In this document: positions 19,571 through 29,760 of the stretch, in pieces
Numbering within the stretch: position 1 is the stretch's first letter
Layout of the letters: each line of letters starts with the position of its first letter
NCBI GenBank assembly: GCA_015231865.1
Contig: JADGAU010000015.1
Span: 1 to 35,875, forward strand
Reading direction: 5' to 3'
DNA: 35,875 nt
Source of the DNA: Gammaproteobacteria bacterium
Lineage (GTDB): Bacteria > Pseudomonadota > Gammaproteobacteria > GRL18
Made by a program: the position numbers and the translations under genes
The notes under the pieces: model-generated
What the model was told of the DNA's origin: nothing
The model's input: only the letters and a program-made list of their open reading frames with translations
Database searches by the model: none

Positions 19571-21691
19571 ATGTTCTTAATTAGTGATTTATGTCTTATT
19601 TTAGAATCATACCTTGATAAAGAAGGTATTGAACTAGTCTATAAAGCCTACCTGTTTGGTGCAGAGGCCCATGATGGGCAAACTCGCATGTCGGGTGAGC
19701 CATATATCTATCACCCCATTGCCGTAGCCAGAATTCTCGCCGACATGCGTATGGATGCGCAAACACTTGTTGCTGCAATGCTGCATGATGTTATTGAAGA
19801 TACAGAAATAGCCAAAGAACAGGTGGCCGATGAATTTGGCCAGGAAGTGGCCGAAATAGTTGATGGTTTAACAAAACTTGATAACATTAAATTTAATAGT
19901 AAGGATGAAGCAAAAGCTGAAAGTTTCCGTAAACTAGTGTTAGCGATGGTTAATGACTTACGTGTTATTTTAATCAAACTGGCTGACAGACTTCATAATA
20001 TGCGTACTTTAGGGGCGATGGCCCAAGAAAAAAAGGTTCGTATTGCAAGAGAAACCCTGGATATTTATGCGCCGATTGCTAATCGTCTGGGTATGAGTCA
20101 TTTACGGTACGAATTGGAAGAATTGGGTTTTCAAGCCTGTAATCCAATGCGCTACAGGGTACTTAAAGAATCGGTTGATAAAATTCGCGGAAATCGACGT
20201 GAAGTGATTAGCAAGTTAAAGTTGGCATTTACAGAACGTCTTGAATCAGAAAAAATGCCAAGTATTGTTGATGGCAGAGAAAAACACTTATTTAGTATTT
20301 ATAAAAAAATGCGTACCAAGCATCTGCCATTTGATGAAGTTTTTGATGTTTATGGTTTTCGAATTTGTGTGCAAACGGTTGATGACTGTTATCGTACCTT
20401 AGGCATCATTCATAACTTGTTTAAACCCGTACCCGGTAAATTTAAAGATTATATTGCTATCCCAAAAATAAATGGCTACCAGTCCTTACATACTGTTTTA
20501 TTTAGCCCAATGGGAGTGCCGATTGAAGTACAAATTCGCACTAAGGATATGCATACAGTTGCCGAAAATGGTGTCGCTTCTCACTGGGTTTACAAAGCCA
20601 GTACAAATAGTGACGATGATATTTCATTAGCTCAAAAGCGTACTCGTCAATGGTTGCAGAACTTATTGGACATCCAGCAACATGCCGGTGATTCCATTGA
20701 ATTTTTAGAAAACGTCAAAATTGATTTATTCCCGGATGAAGTCTATGTATTTACGCCTAAAGGTAAGATTATGGAGTTACCCAGAGGTGCCACAGCGGTC
20801 GATTTTGCCTATGCGGTACATACAGGTGTAGGAAATTCCTGTGTGGGAGTAAAAATCAACCATCAGGTAGTGCCGCTAAATTCAGTATTACATAATGGCG
20901 ATACTATTGAGATAAAAACTGTCGAAGGTTCTAATCCTAATCCATCCTGGCTAAATTTTGTCTTTACTGCTAAAGCAAGAAGTAATATCAGACACACTTT
21001 AAAAGCAATGCATAAAGAAGAATCAATCGTTTTAGGTGAGCGACTGCTTAATAGATGTTTAAGTAAGGTGAATATGAACCTTTATGATATTCCTGAAAGT
21101 AAAATTGATGCACTTATTGATGAATATAAGCTAGACTCTTTAGATGATTTATTGTTTGACTTAGGCATGGGTAAACGATTGCCTCAACTTGTGGCTCGCC
21201 AACTCCTGCCTCAAGAAATAGTTGAAGAACAAGACCAAAATAATGAGCAATTATCATCTCTGGCAATTAAAGGAACTGAAGGTACGGTTGTTAGTTATGC
21301 TAAATGCTGTCACCCTATTCCTGGCGATGAAATTATTGGCAATATGAGTTCTGGCCGAGGACTAGTGATTCATACCAAGGATTGTGTCAATGTTCAGGAA
21401 ATGATTAAAATGCCTGAAAAGTGGTTCTCGGTGGAATGGAGTGATAATGTTGAAGGTGAATTCAATGTTGCTTTACGTTTACTGGTTGAACAGAAAAAAG
21501 GTGTGTTAGCTATTGTTGCCTCAATTATTTCCGGCGAAGAAGCGAATATCGAAAAGGTAACAACAACAGATAAAGAAGGCAATTACTCGTATATCGATTT
21601 TATAATCTCAGTGAGAAACAGAATTCATTTAGCGAATTTAATTAAAAAAATTCGTCATGAATCGTTTGTTGCCAGAATTAGTAGATTTTAA
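19571..21691 (+). CDS. spoT: Bifunctional (p)ppGpp synthetase/hydrolase
   Basis: HD hydrolase (AAMLHDVIEDT), synthetase (YKKMRTKHLPFDEVFDVYGFRI), TGS and ACT domains; gmk-rpoZ-spoT synteny. Confidence 0.95.
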   Translation: MFLISDLCLILESYLDKEGIELVYKAYLFGAEAHDGQTRMSGEPYIYHPIAVARILADMRMDAQTLVAAMLHDVIEDTEIAKEQVADEFGQEVAEIVDGLTKLDNIKFNSKDEAKAESFRKLVLAMVNDLRVILIKLADRLHNMRTLGAMAQEKKVRIARETLDIYAPIANRLGMSHLRYELEELGFQACNPMRYRVLKESVDKIRGNRREVISKLKLAFTERLESEKMPSIVDGREKHLFSIYKKMRTKHLPFDEVFDVYGFRICVQTVDDCYRTLGIIHNLFKPVPGKFKDYIAIPKINGYQSLHTVLFSPMGVPIEVQIRTKDMHTVAENGVASHWVYKASTNSDDDISLAQKRTRQWLQNLLDIQQHAGDSIEFLENVKIDLFPDEVYVFTPKGKIMELPRGATAVDFAYAVHTGVGNSCVGVKINHQVVPLNSVLHNGDTIEIKTVEGSNPNPSWLNFVFTAKARSNIRHTLKAMHKEESIVLGERLLNRCLSKVNMNLYDIPESKIDALIDEYKLDSLDDLLFDLGMGKRLPQLVARQLLPQEIVEEQDQNNEQLSSLAIKGTEGTVVSYAKCCHPIPGDEIIGNMSSGRGLVIHTKDCVNVQEMIKMPEKWFSVEWSDNVEGEFNVALRLLVEQKKGVLAIVASIISGEEANIEKVTTTDKEGNYSYIDFIISVRNRIHLANLIKKIRHESFVARISRF

Positions 21692-21729
21692 TAACAGTCT
21701 CACGTCATACTCTTTTATAACAATAAAAC

Positions 21730-24700
21730 TCAAATACTCAAGCTAAAAGAAAATTTATATTTATCTGCATTAATAGGCTCAATATTATAATCAATTGTTT
21801 TTGCAAGCTTTGCTATTTCATACAAACCCATACCGGCACTTTCTTCTTGATTGATTTTTCTTAATTCCCGATAACGTTTTCTAATGCTTTCTTTATCTAA
21901 AGACAAAATATGCTTTAATTCAGTTTCAATTATTCGTTTATCATCTATGGATATTATATTGTCAGAAGTAATTTGATATAAATCATCTTGAAGTCTCAGA
22001 ACTTCTATAAATCCAACAGGCTCAATTTCTCGTGAACCTTCTTTTTTCGTTTTAGCGTGACTCATAATATTTCGACATAACTCTATTATGATGGATTTTA
22101 ATTGATTCAGAATTTTTGTATCTTCAATATTTAATTTTAAATTATCTACACAGGTCTCTAAGAAATTTTGACTGATGACACCATGATAGTTCAATATTTC
22201 AATTTTTTCTTGAAGCTTAGTCAAGTTCTTCTCGACTGTAAAGGCAACCACTGTAATGTCATCATTACGTTCACTGTCACCTTGGTATTTTTCAAGCTCA
22301 TTAAGTAAAAATTCTTTTTGTTTTTCCATTTTGTTGTTATGAGCTTCTTTTAAAAGAGCTTTAAATCTGTTTTTACCAAAAGGAAAATCTTTATCGCCAC
22401 CATTTTGATCTAGGTAGCCGTCAGAAGTAATATATAGCTGTAATTGAGAAGTGATTTCTATGGTATGTTCAGTGAACTGATAATTATTGTCTGATTTTTT
22501 ATATCCAATAGAATGACGGTTCCCTTTTATCATCTTAAGTTCATTATCCTGAAAATAGAATAAAGGTGTTTCAGCGCCACTATATTTAATATAGTTTTGA
22601 TGCTTATTGTAGTACAAAACACCACCATCAAAGCCCGCATTAGAGATAGCTTCCTGATTATCCTGTTTTAAAAGATGTTTCATACTTTTATTAAATATTG
22701 AAAGAATTTTTGCAGGAGAGACTATTTCATCACTGTTAATAATTCTTGAGACCAGTTGTCTCTCAATGGACTTTACGAGCATCGTAACAAAAGCACCTGG
22801 TACACCATGTCCTGTACAGTCAATTACCATGATCAGTACCTCATCATTACGTAGTTCTGATACTAGATAGATGTCTCCTCCTACAATATCCTTAGGGTTC
22901 CACATGGTAAAATAGTCACTAAAATAAGTATTAAAAATGTCATTAGATGGAATCAAAGCTTGTTGAATAAAGGAGGCGTATTCAATTGATTCTCTTGTAT
23001 GACGATGCAGTTCTTCAAATTTATTTTTTGAGGCTTCGAGTTCTTTGTTATGCTCTAATATCGACTGACGCATACTGAAAAACTCTTGGATCATGTATCC
23101 AATTTCATCATTGTAATAAGATTGTTTTTCAATTATAGGCTTATTGCTTTGAAATGATTCAATCGCCCCGGTCAGGAATAAAACAGGTTTATTGACTTTT
23201 ATGCGTATTAAAATGAATATGAGAATGTTGCCAACTATAAACAATGTGCCGACTAACATAATGAGATAAAAATACATCAATACATTATCTTTTAGTGTCT
23301 TAATTTGAATTTCAGTGCGATCGTTTAACATAACCAGTAATTCATGAATTGGTAACATGATTTTCTGTTTCGCATTATAATATTGATCAGAGTGTAAGAT
23401 GGCCGTTGCATTATCTAGTTGCCCTTGTTCAATTTCTTTAAAAGCACGTTGTTCTAATTTAACAAGATCATCAGAATTGGTTTTTGACAACAATAGTTTT
23501 GCAAGTTCTTCATTGGTAAAAGGCAACTGCTTTATCAATGAGTCAATCGACTTTGCTTCTCCGTCAACATGTAAAAGCTCACGCATTTGTTTATCCAGAT
23601 CCCAGTAAATCCCGAAATATTTTACGGGGCGACTTTTTTCACCGTTTCTAATAGCAAGTACATCATCGAAATTATTTTTAAACGCTTTATCTCCAGTTGC
23701 AGCAAAATTGCGTGCAAAACGAGTCAGATCATCTGAACTTTGCCTTAATAAATCCGTAACCTTATACATTTCGTATCGTTCTTTATGTGCATTGGCCAGA
23801 GCGTTTTCCAGACGATCAAAAACAATAATCTCATAGATCAAAAAGACTGCGACAGTTAATTCAAAAATAATGATGCCGATAGTAAATTTTTGTAAGCTTA
23901 TATGAAGTAGATTGCTGTTGTGATAGGTATAAAAAGCAGTAAAAGCAAATAATATCAACAAGCCCGAGACAAAAAGTATTTCTTCAATTTGAAAAATCTC
24001 TAAAATTTTGACAGAGTGTTCTTTAACCTGGTTTTTTATATCGTGCTGATAAGTCCCAAACCATTTGTCTCGGATTAGCTTATGTTGTTCATGTGTCATA
24101 CTTTTTATCGATTTATCAATAATACTGTGAAGCAGGGGCATATCGGAACGAACGGCGGCATAAACCTTAATAGGATTTCGTTCAACTATAGGAGCATTTA
24201 AAATGATAGAATCTATAAAATTATTTTGTAGTACATAGCTTGTCGAAGGATTATCACCGATATAGGCTTCTGCTTCTCCTGTCATTACTTTACGCAAGGC
24301 ATCAAGAATATTAGGTGATGTAATGACTTTTATATCTGGATAGTTGGTTTTTACCCAAGAAACCACCTCAAAGCCTTCAACTAAAGAGATGGTTTGGCCG
24401 TTTAATTTGCTTAATTGGTTGTAGCGCTTGCTATCATTTTTTGTAAATAAAAACTCTGGCAATGTTAAGTAAGGGGTCGTATATGTTAAGTAGTTTTCAC
24501 GCTCTTTAGCATAATAAAGTGAGGGTAACATATCTATTTGACGAAGTTTTATCGCTTCAAGTAGTTCTATCCAGTTTTTCCCTGTTTCGACTTTAAACTT
24601 CAGTCCACTAATTGTTTCTATCAGAGCCAAATAGTCATTCGCTATGCCTTCATAATTACCGGAAACATTGACGAAATCAAAAGGAGCCCAATCCATTTCT

Positions 24701-25584
24701 CCGCCGACAATAACTTGAGGACGTTTTTTTATCCATGCCTGCTCTGCGGCAGTTAAATTCAATTTAACAGAATCATTTTTGTCTTTTATTTCAGTGATGC
24801 CAATCCATTTTTCTATCAGTTTATCTATGGTGGATTTTGGAATATCTGCTATAGCCTTATTCATAATTGAGAGCAATTCAGGGTACTCTGGTAATATCCC
24901 CATATGAACTGGATGTTCAGTTTCTGCTGTAAAAGATGGAACAATATCATCAAAAAGATACTTTCTAATTTGGTGATGGTAAGTTATGTATCCTAAAATA
25001 GCATCTACTTCTCCGTATTGAAGCATTTCCATTTGTTGTCGGGGTGAAGATGCACTCACAATATTGATATCTTGTATCTCATTTGCATACAGATTCATCA
25101 TTTGGTGACCATTGAGAACGGCTAATCTTTTGTTCTGTAAAGCACTAGTATTATTGATAGCTTGTCTTTGTTTTCTGGAAGTAAAAATATAAAGCGGAGT
25201 GTTGAAATAAGCGTGAGTATAACGGTAGAGTTTATCGTTGACTGGTGTTTTAAAGATTGAAAAAATACCATGCAAATTAAGTTCTTTTGCACGTTTTTTC
25301 ACTGCAACTGGATTATTTACAAGGTCTGAAATTCGTATTTTTTTATTAATTTTTTTTTCAATTATCTTTATGTAATCAGGAAAAAGTCCTTCTATTTGAC
25401 CATTTTGATTTTTAAATACTAAGGGTTCTTGAGAGCTTATTATAGAAAAGTGAATTTCACTTTGTTCTTGTAACCATTTTTGCTCTTTATCAGAAAACTC
25501 AATGTTATCAGTATTATCATTTGTGACAGCATATGATGTTACAACAAAAAATAAAAACAATATTGTGAAAAAGCTTTTAAACAT
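21730..25584 (-). CDS. Dual periplasmic SBP_bac_3 sensor fused to SiaA-like PP2C/SpoIIE phosphatase and SiaB-like (DUF6272) kinase domain
   Basis: Signal peptide; two SBP_3-like regions (FSIISSQEPLVFKNQNG...; IVGGEMDWAPFDFVNVSGNYEG...); two TM segments; SpoIIE phosphatase (MWNPKDIVGGDIYLV, VIDCTGHGVPGAFVTML, ITSDGYLDQNGG); C-terminal SiaB-like stretch (LSLDKESIRKRYRELR...SAGMGLYEIAKLAKTIDYNI). Confidence 0.82.
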   Translation of the reverse strand: MFKSFFTILFLFFVVTSYAVTNDNTDNIEFSDKEQKWLQEQSEIHFSIISSQEPLVFKNQNGQIEGLFPDYIKIIEKKINKKIRISDLVNNPVAVKKRAKELNLHGIFSIFKTPVNDKLYRYTHAYFNTPLYIFTSRKQRQAINNTSALQNKRLAVLNGHQMMNLYANEIQDINIVSASSPRQQMEMLQYGEVDAILGYITYHHQIRKYLFDDIVPSFTAETEHPVHMGILPEYPELLSIMNKAIADIPKSTIDKLIEKWIGITEIKDKNDSVKLNLTAAEQAWIKKRPQVIVGGEMDWAPFDFVNVSGNYEGIANDYLALIETISGLKFKVETGKNWIELLEAIKLRQIDMLPSLYYAKERENYLTYTTPYLTLPEFLFTKNDSKRYNQLSKLNGQTISLVEGFEVVSWVKTNYPDIKVITSPNILDALRKVMTGEAEAYIGDNPSTSYVLQNNFIDSIILNAPIVERNPIKVYAAVRSDMPLLHSIIDKSIKSMTHEQHKLIRDKWFGTYQHDIKNQVKEHSVKILEIFQIEEILFVSGLLILFAFTAFYTYHNSNLLHISLQKFTIGIIIFELTVAVFLIYEIIVFDRLENALANAHKERYEMYKVTDLLRQSSDDLTRFARNFAATGDKAFKNNFDDVLAIRNGEKSRPVKYFGIYWDLDKQMRELLHVDGEAKSIDSLIKQLPFTNEELAKLLLSKTNSDDLVKLEQRAFKEIEQGQLDNATAILHSDQYYNAKQKIMLPIHELLVMLNDRTEIQIKTLKDNVLMYFYLIMLVGTLFIVGNILIFILIRIKVNKPVLFLTGAIESFQSNKPIIEKQSYYNDEIGYMIQEFFSMRQSILEHNKELEASKNKFEELHRHTRESIEYASFIQQALIPSNDIFNTYFSDYFTMWNPKDIVGGDIYLVSELRNDEVLIMVIDCTGHGVPGAFVTMLVKSIERQLVSRIINSDEIVSPAKILSIFNKSMKHLLKQDNQEAISNAGFDGGVLYYNKHQNYIKYSGAETPLFYFQDNELKMIKGNRHSIGYKKSDNNYQFTEHTIEITSQLQLYITSDGYLDQNGGDKDFPFGKNRFKALLKEAHNNKMEKQKEFLLNELEKYQGDSERNDDITVVAFTVEKNLTKLQEKIEILNYHGVISQNFLETCVDNLKLNIEDTKILNQLKSIIIELCRNIMSHAKTKKEGSREIEPVGFIEVLRLQDDLYQITSDNIISIDDKRIIETELKHILSLDKESIRKRYRELRKINQEESAGMGLYEIAKLAKTIDYNIEPINADKYKFSFSLSI

Positions 25585-26078
25585 TTATTTCTCAGTCATT
25601 TTTTATGAAGAAAGAAAATAAGTAGATACAATTATAAACCAAAGATTTACAAAGTAATTTATATCCTTTCGTTTAAATAGTTAAATATCAAATGATGCTC
25701 CTGAATATTAAGATAGTTTAACTACAAATGAAATAAATACTATCATTTTTTCAGGTTCTTACTTTCTAATGGGGTTAAACAAATGGGGGGCTACTTTATG
25801 TGAAACAAGATGGTCAGGTGGTATTTATCAATTTCGTTTACATTTTAATTTTAATTTCAAGTTTTACCTCTTAATCCATTAGAAGACATCATAGTAAATA
25901 TTGACTTTCTAAGCAGAATCTTTATAATCGCTAGCAGCTAGAAAGAAAGTCTCATGTTTATTTTCTCCATTTCGTTGTTTCCTCGTAATACCACGTCCTG
26001 AAGTTTTTAAGTACCAGTCCATTTTTTTTGCTATACAAGCCTATTAAAGGCAAATTTTTTTAATTTTAGGATATTATT

Positions 26079-26288
26079 ATGTCAAATACAGTAAAAGGAA
26101 CCGTTAAGTGGTTCAACGAAGCTAAAGGTTTTGGTTTTTTAGAGCAACAATCTGGTCCAGATGTTTTCGCTCACTTTAGTGCAATTGCAAGTTCAGGTTT
26201 TAAGACTCTAGCGGAAGGTCAGAGTGTTGAGTTTATTGTAACTCAAGGACCAAAAGGCCCACAAGCTGAGAATATTGTAGCTATTTAG
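26079..26288 (+). CDS. Cold-shock domain protein
   Basis: [30 protein letters not shown] canonical CSD with RNP motifs. Confidence 0.97.
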   Translation: MSNTVKGTVKWFNEAKGFGFLEQQSGPDVFAHFSAIASSGFKTLAEGQSVEFIVTQGPKGPQAENIVAI

Positions 26289-26296
26289 TCTTCAAT

Positions 26297-26330
26297 AATA
26301 CTAAGATTTATTGAATTAAGTCTTAGTATT
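26297..26330 (+). terminator. Hairpin downstream of cold-shock gene
   Basis: Perfect 10-bp inverted repeat AATACTAAGA (26297-26306) / TCTTAGTATT (26321-26330). Confidence 0.55.
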
Positions 26331-26332
26331 TT

Positions 26333-26368
26333 AAAAAAGGGCAACCGTCAATAGGCTTGCCCTTTTTT
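26333..26368 (+). terminator. Rho-independent terminator, potentially bidirectional
   Basis: Perfect 12-bp inverted repeat AAAAAAGGGCAA (26333-26344) / TTGCCCTTTTTT (26357-26368) with a T-run on the plus strand and an A-run on the other side. Confidence 0.85.
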
Positions 26369-26695
26369 ATTGCTTGTAATTTGTTAAATACTTGCTGCAG
26401 TGATATCACTAACTTTTCACATAAATCAATCAAGCACCTGAAAGTTGAGACCTTAGATAAAAACAGTAAACTAAGGTAATAAAAAAATTGATCTGTACTT
26501 TTAATTTCACTTACCTTATTAAACCTACGATTACATCCTGAAACATAATTGACACCAACTTCAACCTTCTTCAATACTTCTCAATATCACTTGCCTTAAA
26601 ATCAATGGATTAATTATGTCATCATAAATGAATATGCTATGCTATATTTAAAGGTATAAAATTTCACTAACTTATCACTCAATTAAGGTAGTTCG

Positions 26696-29644
26696 ATGTC
26701 TCAATCTAATGCAACTAAAGAAGATCATATTGAGGTAAAAAATACCACCTGCTATATGTGTGCCTGTCGCTGTGGTATCCGCGTCACCTTAAAAAATAAT
26801 GAAGTTCGATATATTCAGGGAAATCCGGATCACCCGCTAAATAATGGAGTCATCTGCGCAAAAGGTTCTTCCGGAATTATGAAGCAATATTCTCCGGGAC
26901 GTTTGACTCAGCCTTTACGACGAAAACAAGGTGCAGAACGAGGTGATAATGATTTTGAAGTAATTTCCTGGGAAGAAGCCTTTGAATTTTTAGAAAATAA
27001 ATTAAAAGAGTTAAGAAAAACCGATCCTAAAAAGTTTGCTTTATTTACCGGTCGGGATCAAATGCAGGCTTTAACCGGTTTATTTGCCAAGCAGTTTGGT
27101 ACTCCAAACTATGCGGCTCATGGTGGTTTTTGCTCGGTCAATATGGCTGCTGGTATGATTTATACCATTGGTGGTTCTTTTTGGGAGTTTGGTGGCCCGG
27201 ATTTGGAGCGCTCAAAACTCTTTGTGATGTTTGGTACCGCTGAGGATCATCACTCCAATCCATTAAAAATTGAGCTTGCCAAGTTTAAACGCAAAGGTGG
27301 TCGTTTTATTTCGATTAACCCCGTTCGCACCGGTTATTCAGCGGTCGCAGATCAATGGGTACCAATTAGGCCAGGCACCGATGGCGCATTAATTTTAGCG
27401 ATTATTCATGAAATTATTCAACAAGGTCTTTATGATCGTGACTTTTTAATTCAATATACCAATTCAGCCGAGCTGGTCAATATTGATGAAGCAGATGATG
27501 AGCAAGGTCTATTTATTCGTGCAAAATCTAAAGACCTGGATGCCGATAGCTGTATTGACCCACAAAATAAGCTGTGGTGGGATAGACATGAAAATAGTGC
27601 GGTTGAAACACATTTACAAAGTGCCGATCCCTATTTATTAGGTGAATTTACCCTTGGTGCAGAAGTGACAACCCGAGAAGGTAAACAACAATGCTCGAAG
27701 GCTGGTACAAAAGTAAAGCCTGCCTTTCAATTACTCGTTGAGCGGGTTAAAGAATATACACCTAAATGGGCCGCAACGATTACCGGGATTGATGAAGAAA
27801 CCATTAAGCAGCTTGCTCATGAAATGGGTATAACGGCCCGTGATCAAAAAATTGAACTTCCCATTCCCTGGACTGATACCTGGGGTAATGAACATGAAAG
27901 TGTGACCGGGAATCCGGTGTCATTTCATGCCATGCGTGGATTAGCCGCTCATTCAAATGGCTTCCATAGTATTCGTTCTTTAGCTATTTTAATGACGCTA
28001 TTAGGTACTATTGACAGACCCGGTGGTTTTAGACATAAGGCGCCTTTTCCAAGACCCATCCCACCCTGTGCTAAAACACCCAAAGGCCCGGAAGGCGTTA
28101 AGCCTGATACCCCATTAGCAGGAATGGCCCTGGGTTGGCCAGCCGATCCGGATGATTTATTTGTGGATAATGATGGAGAGCCGGTGCGTCTGGATAAGGC
28201 ATTTTCCTGGGAATATCCATTATCGGTTCATGGGCTGATGCACAATGCTATTACCAATGCCTGGCGAGGTGATCCTTATCCGATAGATACCTTGATGATT
28301 TTTATGGCTAATATGGCCTGGAACTCGTCCATGAATACCGTTTCTGTTAGAGACATGCTCAAGGATAAGGATGAGCACGGCAATTATAAAATTCCTAACA
28401 TTGTTGTTTGTGATGCTTTTCAATCAGAAATGGTCGCTTTTGCAGATTTAGTGCTTCCTGATACCTCTTATTTAGAACGCCACGATGTGATGTCTATGCT
28501 GGATCGGCCAATTTCAGAATATGACGGCCCGGTAGACTCGGTTCGTATTCCTATTTTGCCGCCACTTGGAAATTCAAAACCCTTTCAGGAAGTGTTAATT
28601 GAACTTGGTTCGCGCTTAAAGCTTCCGGCTTTTGTTAATGATAAGGGGGATAGAAAATACCGTGATTATCCGGATTTCGTGATTAATTACGAAACTGAAG
28701 CGGGATCAGGTATAGGCTTTTTAGCTGGCTGGCGGGGAAAGGCGGGCGAAAAATTTATGAAAGGTGAGCCCAATCCCAATCAATGGGAGATGTATGAGAA
28801 GAACAATTGTGTCTATCAGTACCATTTGCCTAAGTCTTATCAATATATGCGCAACTTCAATAAGGGTTACTTGCAATGGTCTCGAAAGCACAGGCTGACT
28901 CGTTTTGCCGAGCCAATTACCATTCATGTTTATTCTGAAGTACTGCAAAAATTTAAATTAGCAGCGATGGGTAAACGACAGGGTAAGCAGCCGCCGGAAC
29001 ACCTCAGAGAACGAGTTAAAACTTTTTTTGACCCATTACCGCTATATTATGTGCCTTTAGAGTCTCAACTAACCGATACTCAAAAGTATCCTTTAAATGC
29101 GGTAACGCAAAGACCTATGGCGATGTACCATTCCTGGGATTCACAAAATGCCTGGTTGCGTCAGATCCATGCTCATAATTACCTTTATGTTAACCCCAAA
29201 ACAGCTAATGCCAGTGGTATTAGTGATGATGATTGGATCTGGATTGAATCGATGCATGGCAAGGTGCGTTGTCAATGTCGTTATAGTGAAGCAGTTGAGC
29301 CGGGTACCGTATGGACCTGGAATGCAATTGGCAAAGGTTCAGGTGCCTGGGGACTATCACCTAAGGCCAATGAATCGCAGCGAGGCTTTTTATTAAATCA
29401 TATTATTTCTGAAGAATTACCGCCCAATCATGAACATAAGCATTTATCAAATTCTGATCCGGTCACCGGTCAAGCAGCCTGGTATGATGTTAGAGTAAAG
29501 ATTTATAAAGCGGATGATCAGCATAATCAGAAAACCTGGCCGCAATTTAAAACCCATAAACAGATACCGGGAACAGTGAAAGATAAGCCAAAATGGTTTG
29601 CTTTTTTTGCCGGACTCGATAAGTTTAAAGGGGGACAGTCATGA
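26696..29644 (+). CDS. soeA: Cytoplasmic sulfite dehydrogenase molybdopterin subunit SoeA
   Basis: Molybdopterin oxidoreductase with N-terminal CYMCACRCGI...CAKG cluster motif, no Tat leader; followed by ferredoxin-like SoeB and DmsC/NrfD-like SoeC. Size and order match SoeABC. Confidence 0.88.
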   Translation: MSQSNATKEDHIEVKNTTCYMCACRCGIRVTLKNNEVRYIQGNPDHPLNNGVICAKGSSGIMKQYSPGRLTQPLRRKQGAERGDNDFEVISWEEAFEFLENKLKELRKTDPKKFALFTGRDQMQALTGLFAKQFGTPNYAAHGGFCSVNMAAGMIYTIGGSFWEFGGPDLERSKLFVMFGTAEDHHSNPLKIELAKFKRKGGRFISINPVRTGYSAVADQWVPIRPGTDGALILAIIHEIIQQGLYDRDFLIQYTNSAELVNIDEADDEQGLFIRAKSKDLDADSCIDPQNKLWWDRHENSAVETHLQSADPYLLGEFTLGAEVTTREGKQQCSKAGTKVKPAFQLLVERVKEYTPKWAATITGIDEETIKQLAHEMGITARDQKIELPIPWTDTWGNEHESVTGNPVSFHAMRGLAAHSNGFHSIRSLAILMTLLGTIDRPGGFRHKAPFPRPIPPCAKTPKGPEGVKPDTPLAGMALGWPADPDDLFVDNDGEPVRLDKAFSWEYPLSVHGLMHNAITNAWRGDPYPIDTLMIFMANMAWNSSMNTVSVRDMLKDKDEHGNYKIPNIVVCDAFQSEMVAFADLVLPDTSYLERHDVMSMLDRPISEYDGPVDSVRIPILPPLGNSKPFQEVLIELGSRLKLPAFVNDKGDRKYRDYPDFVINYETEAGSGIGFLAGWRGKAGEKFMKGEPNPNQWEMYEKNNCVYQYHLPKSYQYMRNFNKGYLQWSRKHRLTRFAEPITIHVYSEVLQKFKLAAMGKRQGKQPPEHLRERVKTFFDPLPLYYVPLESQLTDTQKYPLNAVTQRPMAMYHSWDSQNAWLRQIHAHNYLYVNPKTANASGISDDDWIWIESMHGKVRCQCRYSEAVEPGTVWTWNAIGKGSGAWGLSPKANESQRGFLLNHIISEELPPNHEHKHLSNSDPVTGQAAWYDVRVKIYKADDQHNQKTWPQFKTHKQIPGTVKDKPKWFAFFAGLDKFKGGQS

Positions 29645-29760
29645 ACTTAAACATAGAAAAAGTCATGAACCTAATTAAAGAAAAAGCCATGAACTTAAAC
29701 ATAGAAAAAGTCATGAACCTAAATATAGAAAAAGGCCTGAATCTATATAGGGAAACAAGC
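29641..29760 (+). repeat. Five tandem 24-nt repeats between soeA and soeB
   Basis: Units at 29641, 29665, 29689, 29713, 29737. Units 1 and 3 are identical (ATGAACTTAAACATAGAAAAAGTC); units 2 and 4 are close variants; unit 5 is diverged. Confidence 0.95.

Noticed and set aside
19596-19977. Minus-strand ORFs opposite spoT 5' region
   Set aside because: Antisense shadows of the HD domain coding sequence; low-complexity Ser-rich translation.
26323-26574. 83-aa minus-strand ORF downstream of the cold-shock gene
   Set aside because: Its 3' end runs through the strong 12-bp terminator hairpin, and no recognizable family is seen; probably chance ORF.
29641-29760. 24-nt array interpreted as iterons or protein-binding sites
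   Set aside because: Location exactly between two stop/start overlaps with a preserved reading frame is better explained by a coding or coupling role.
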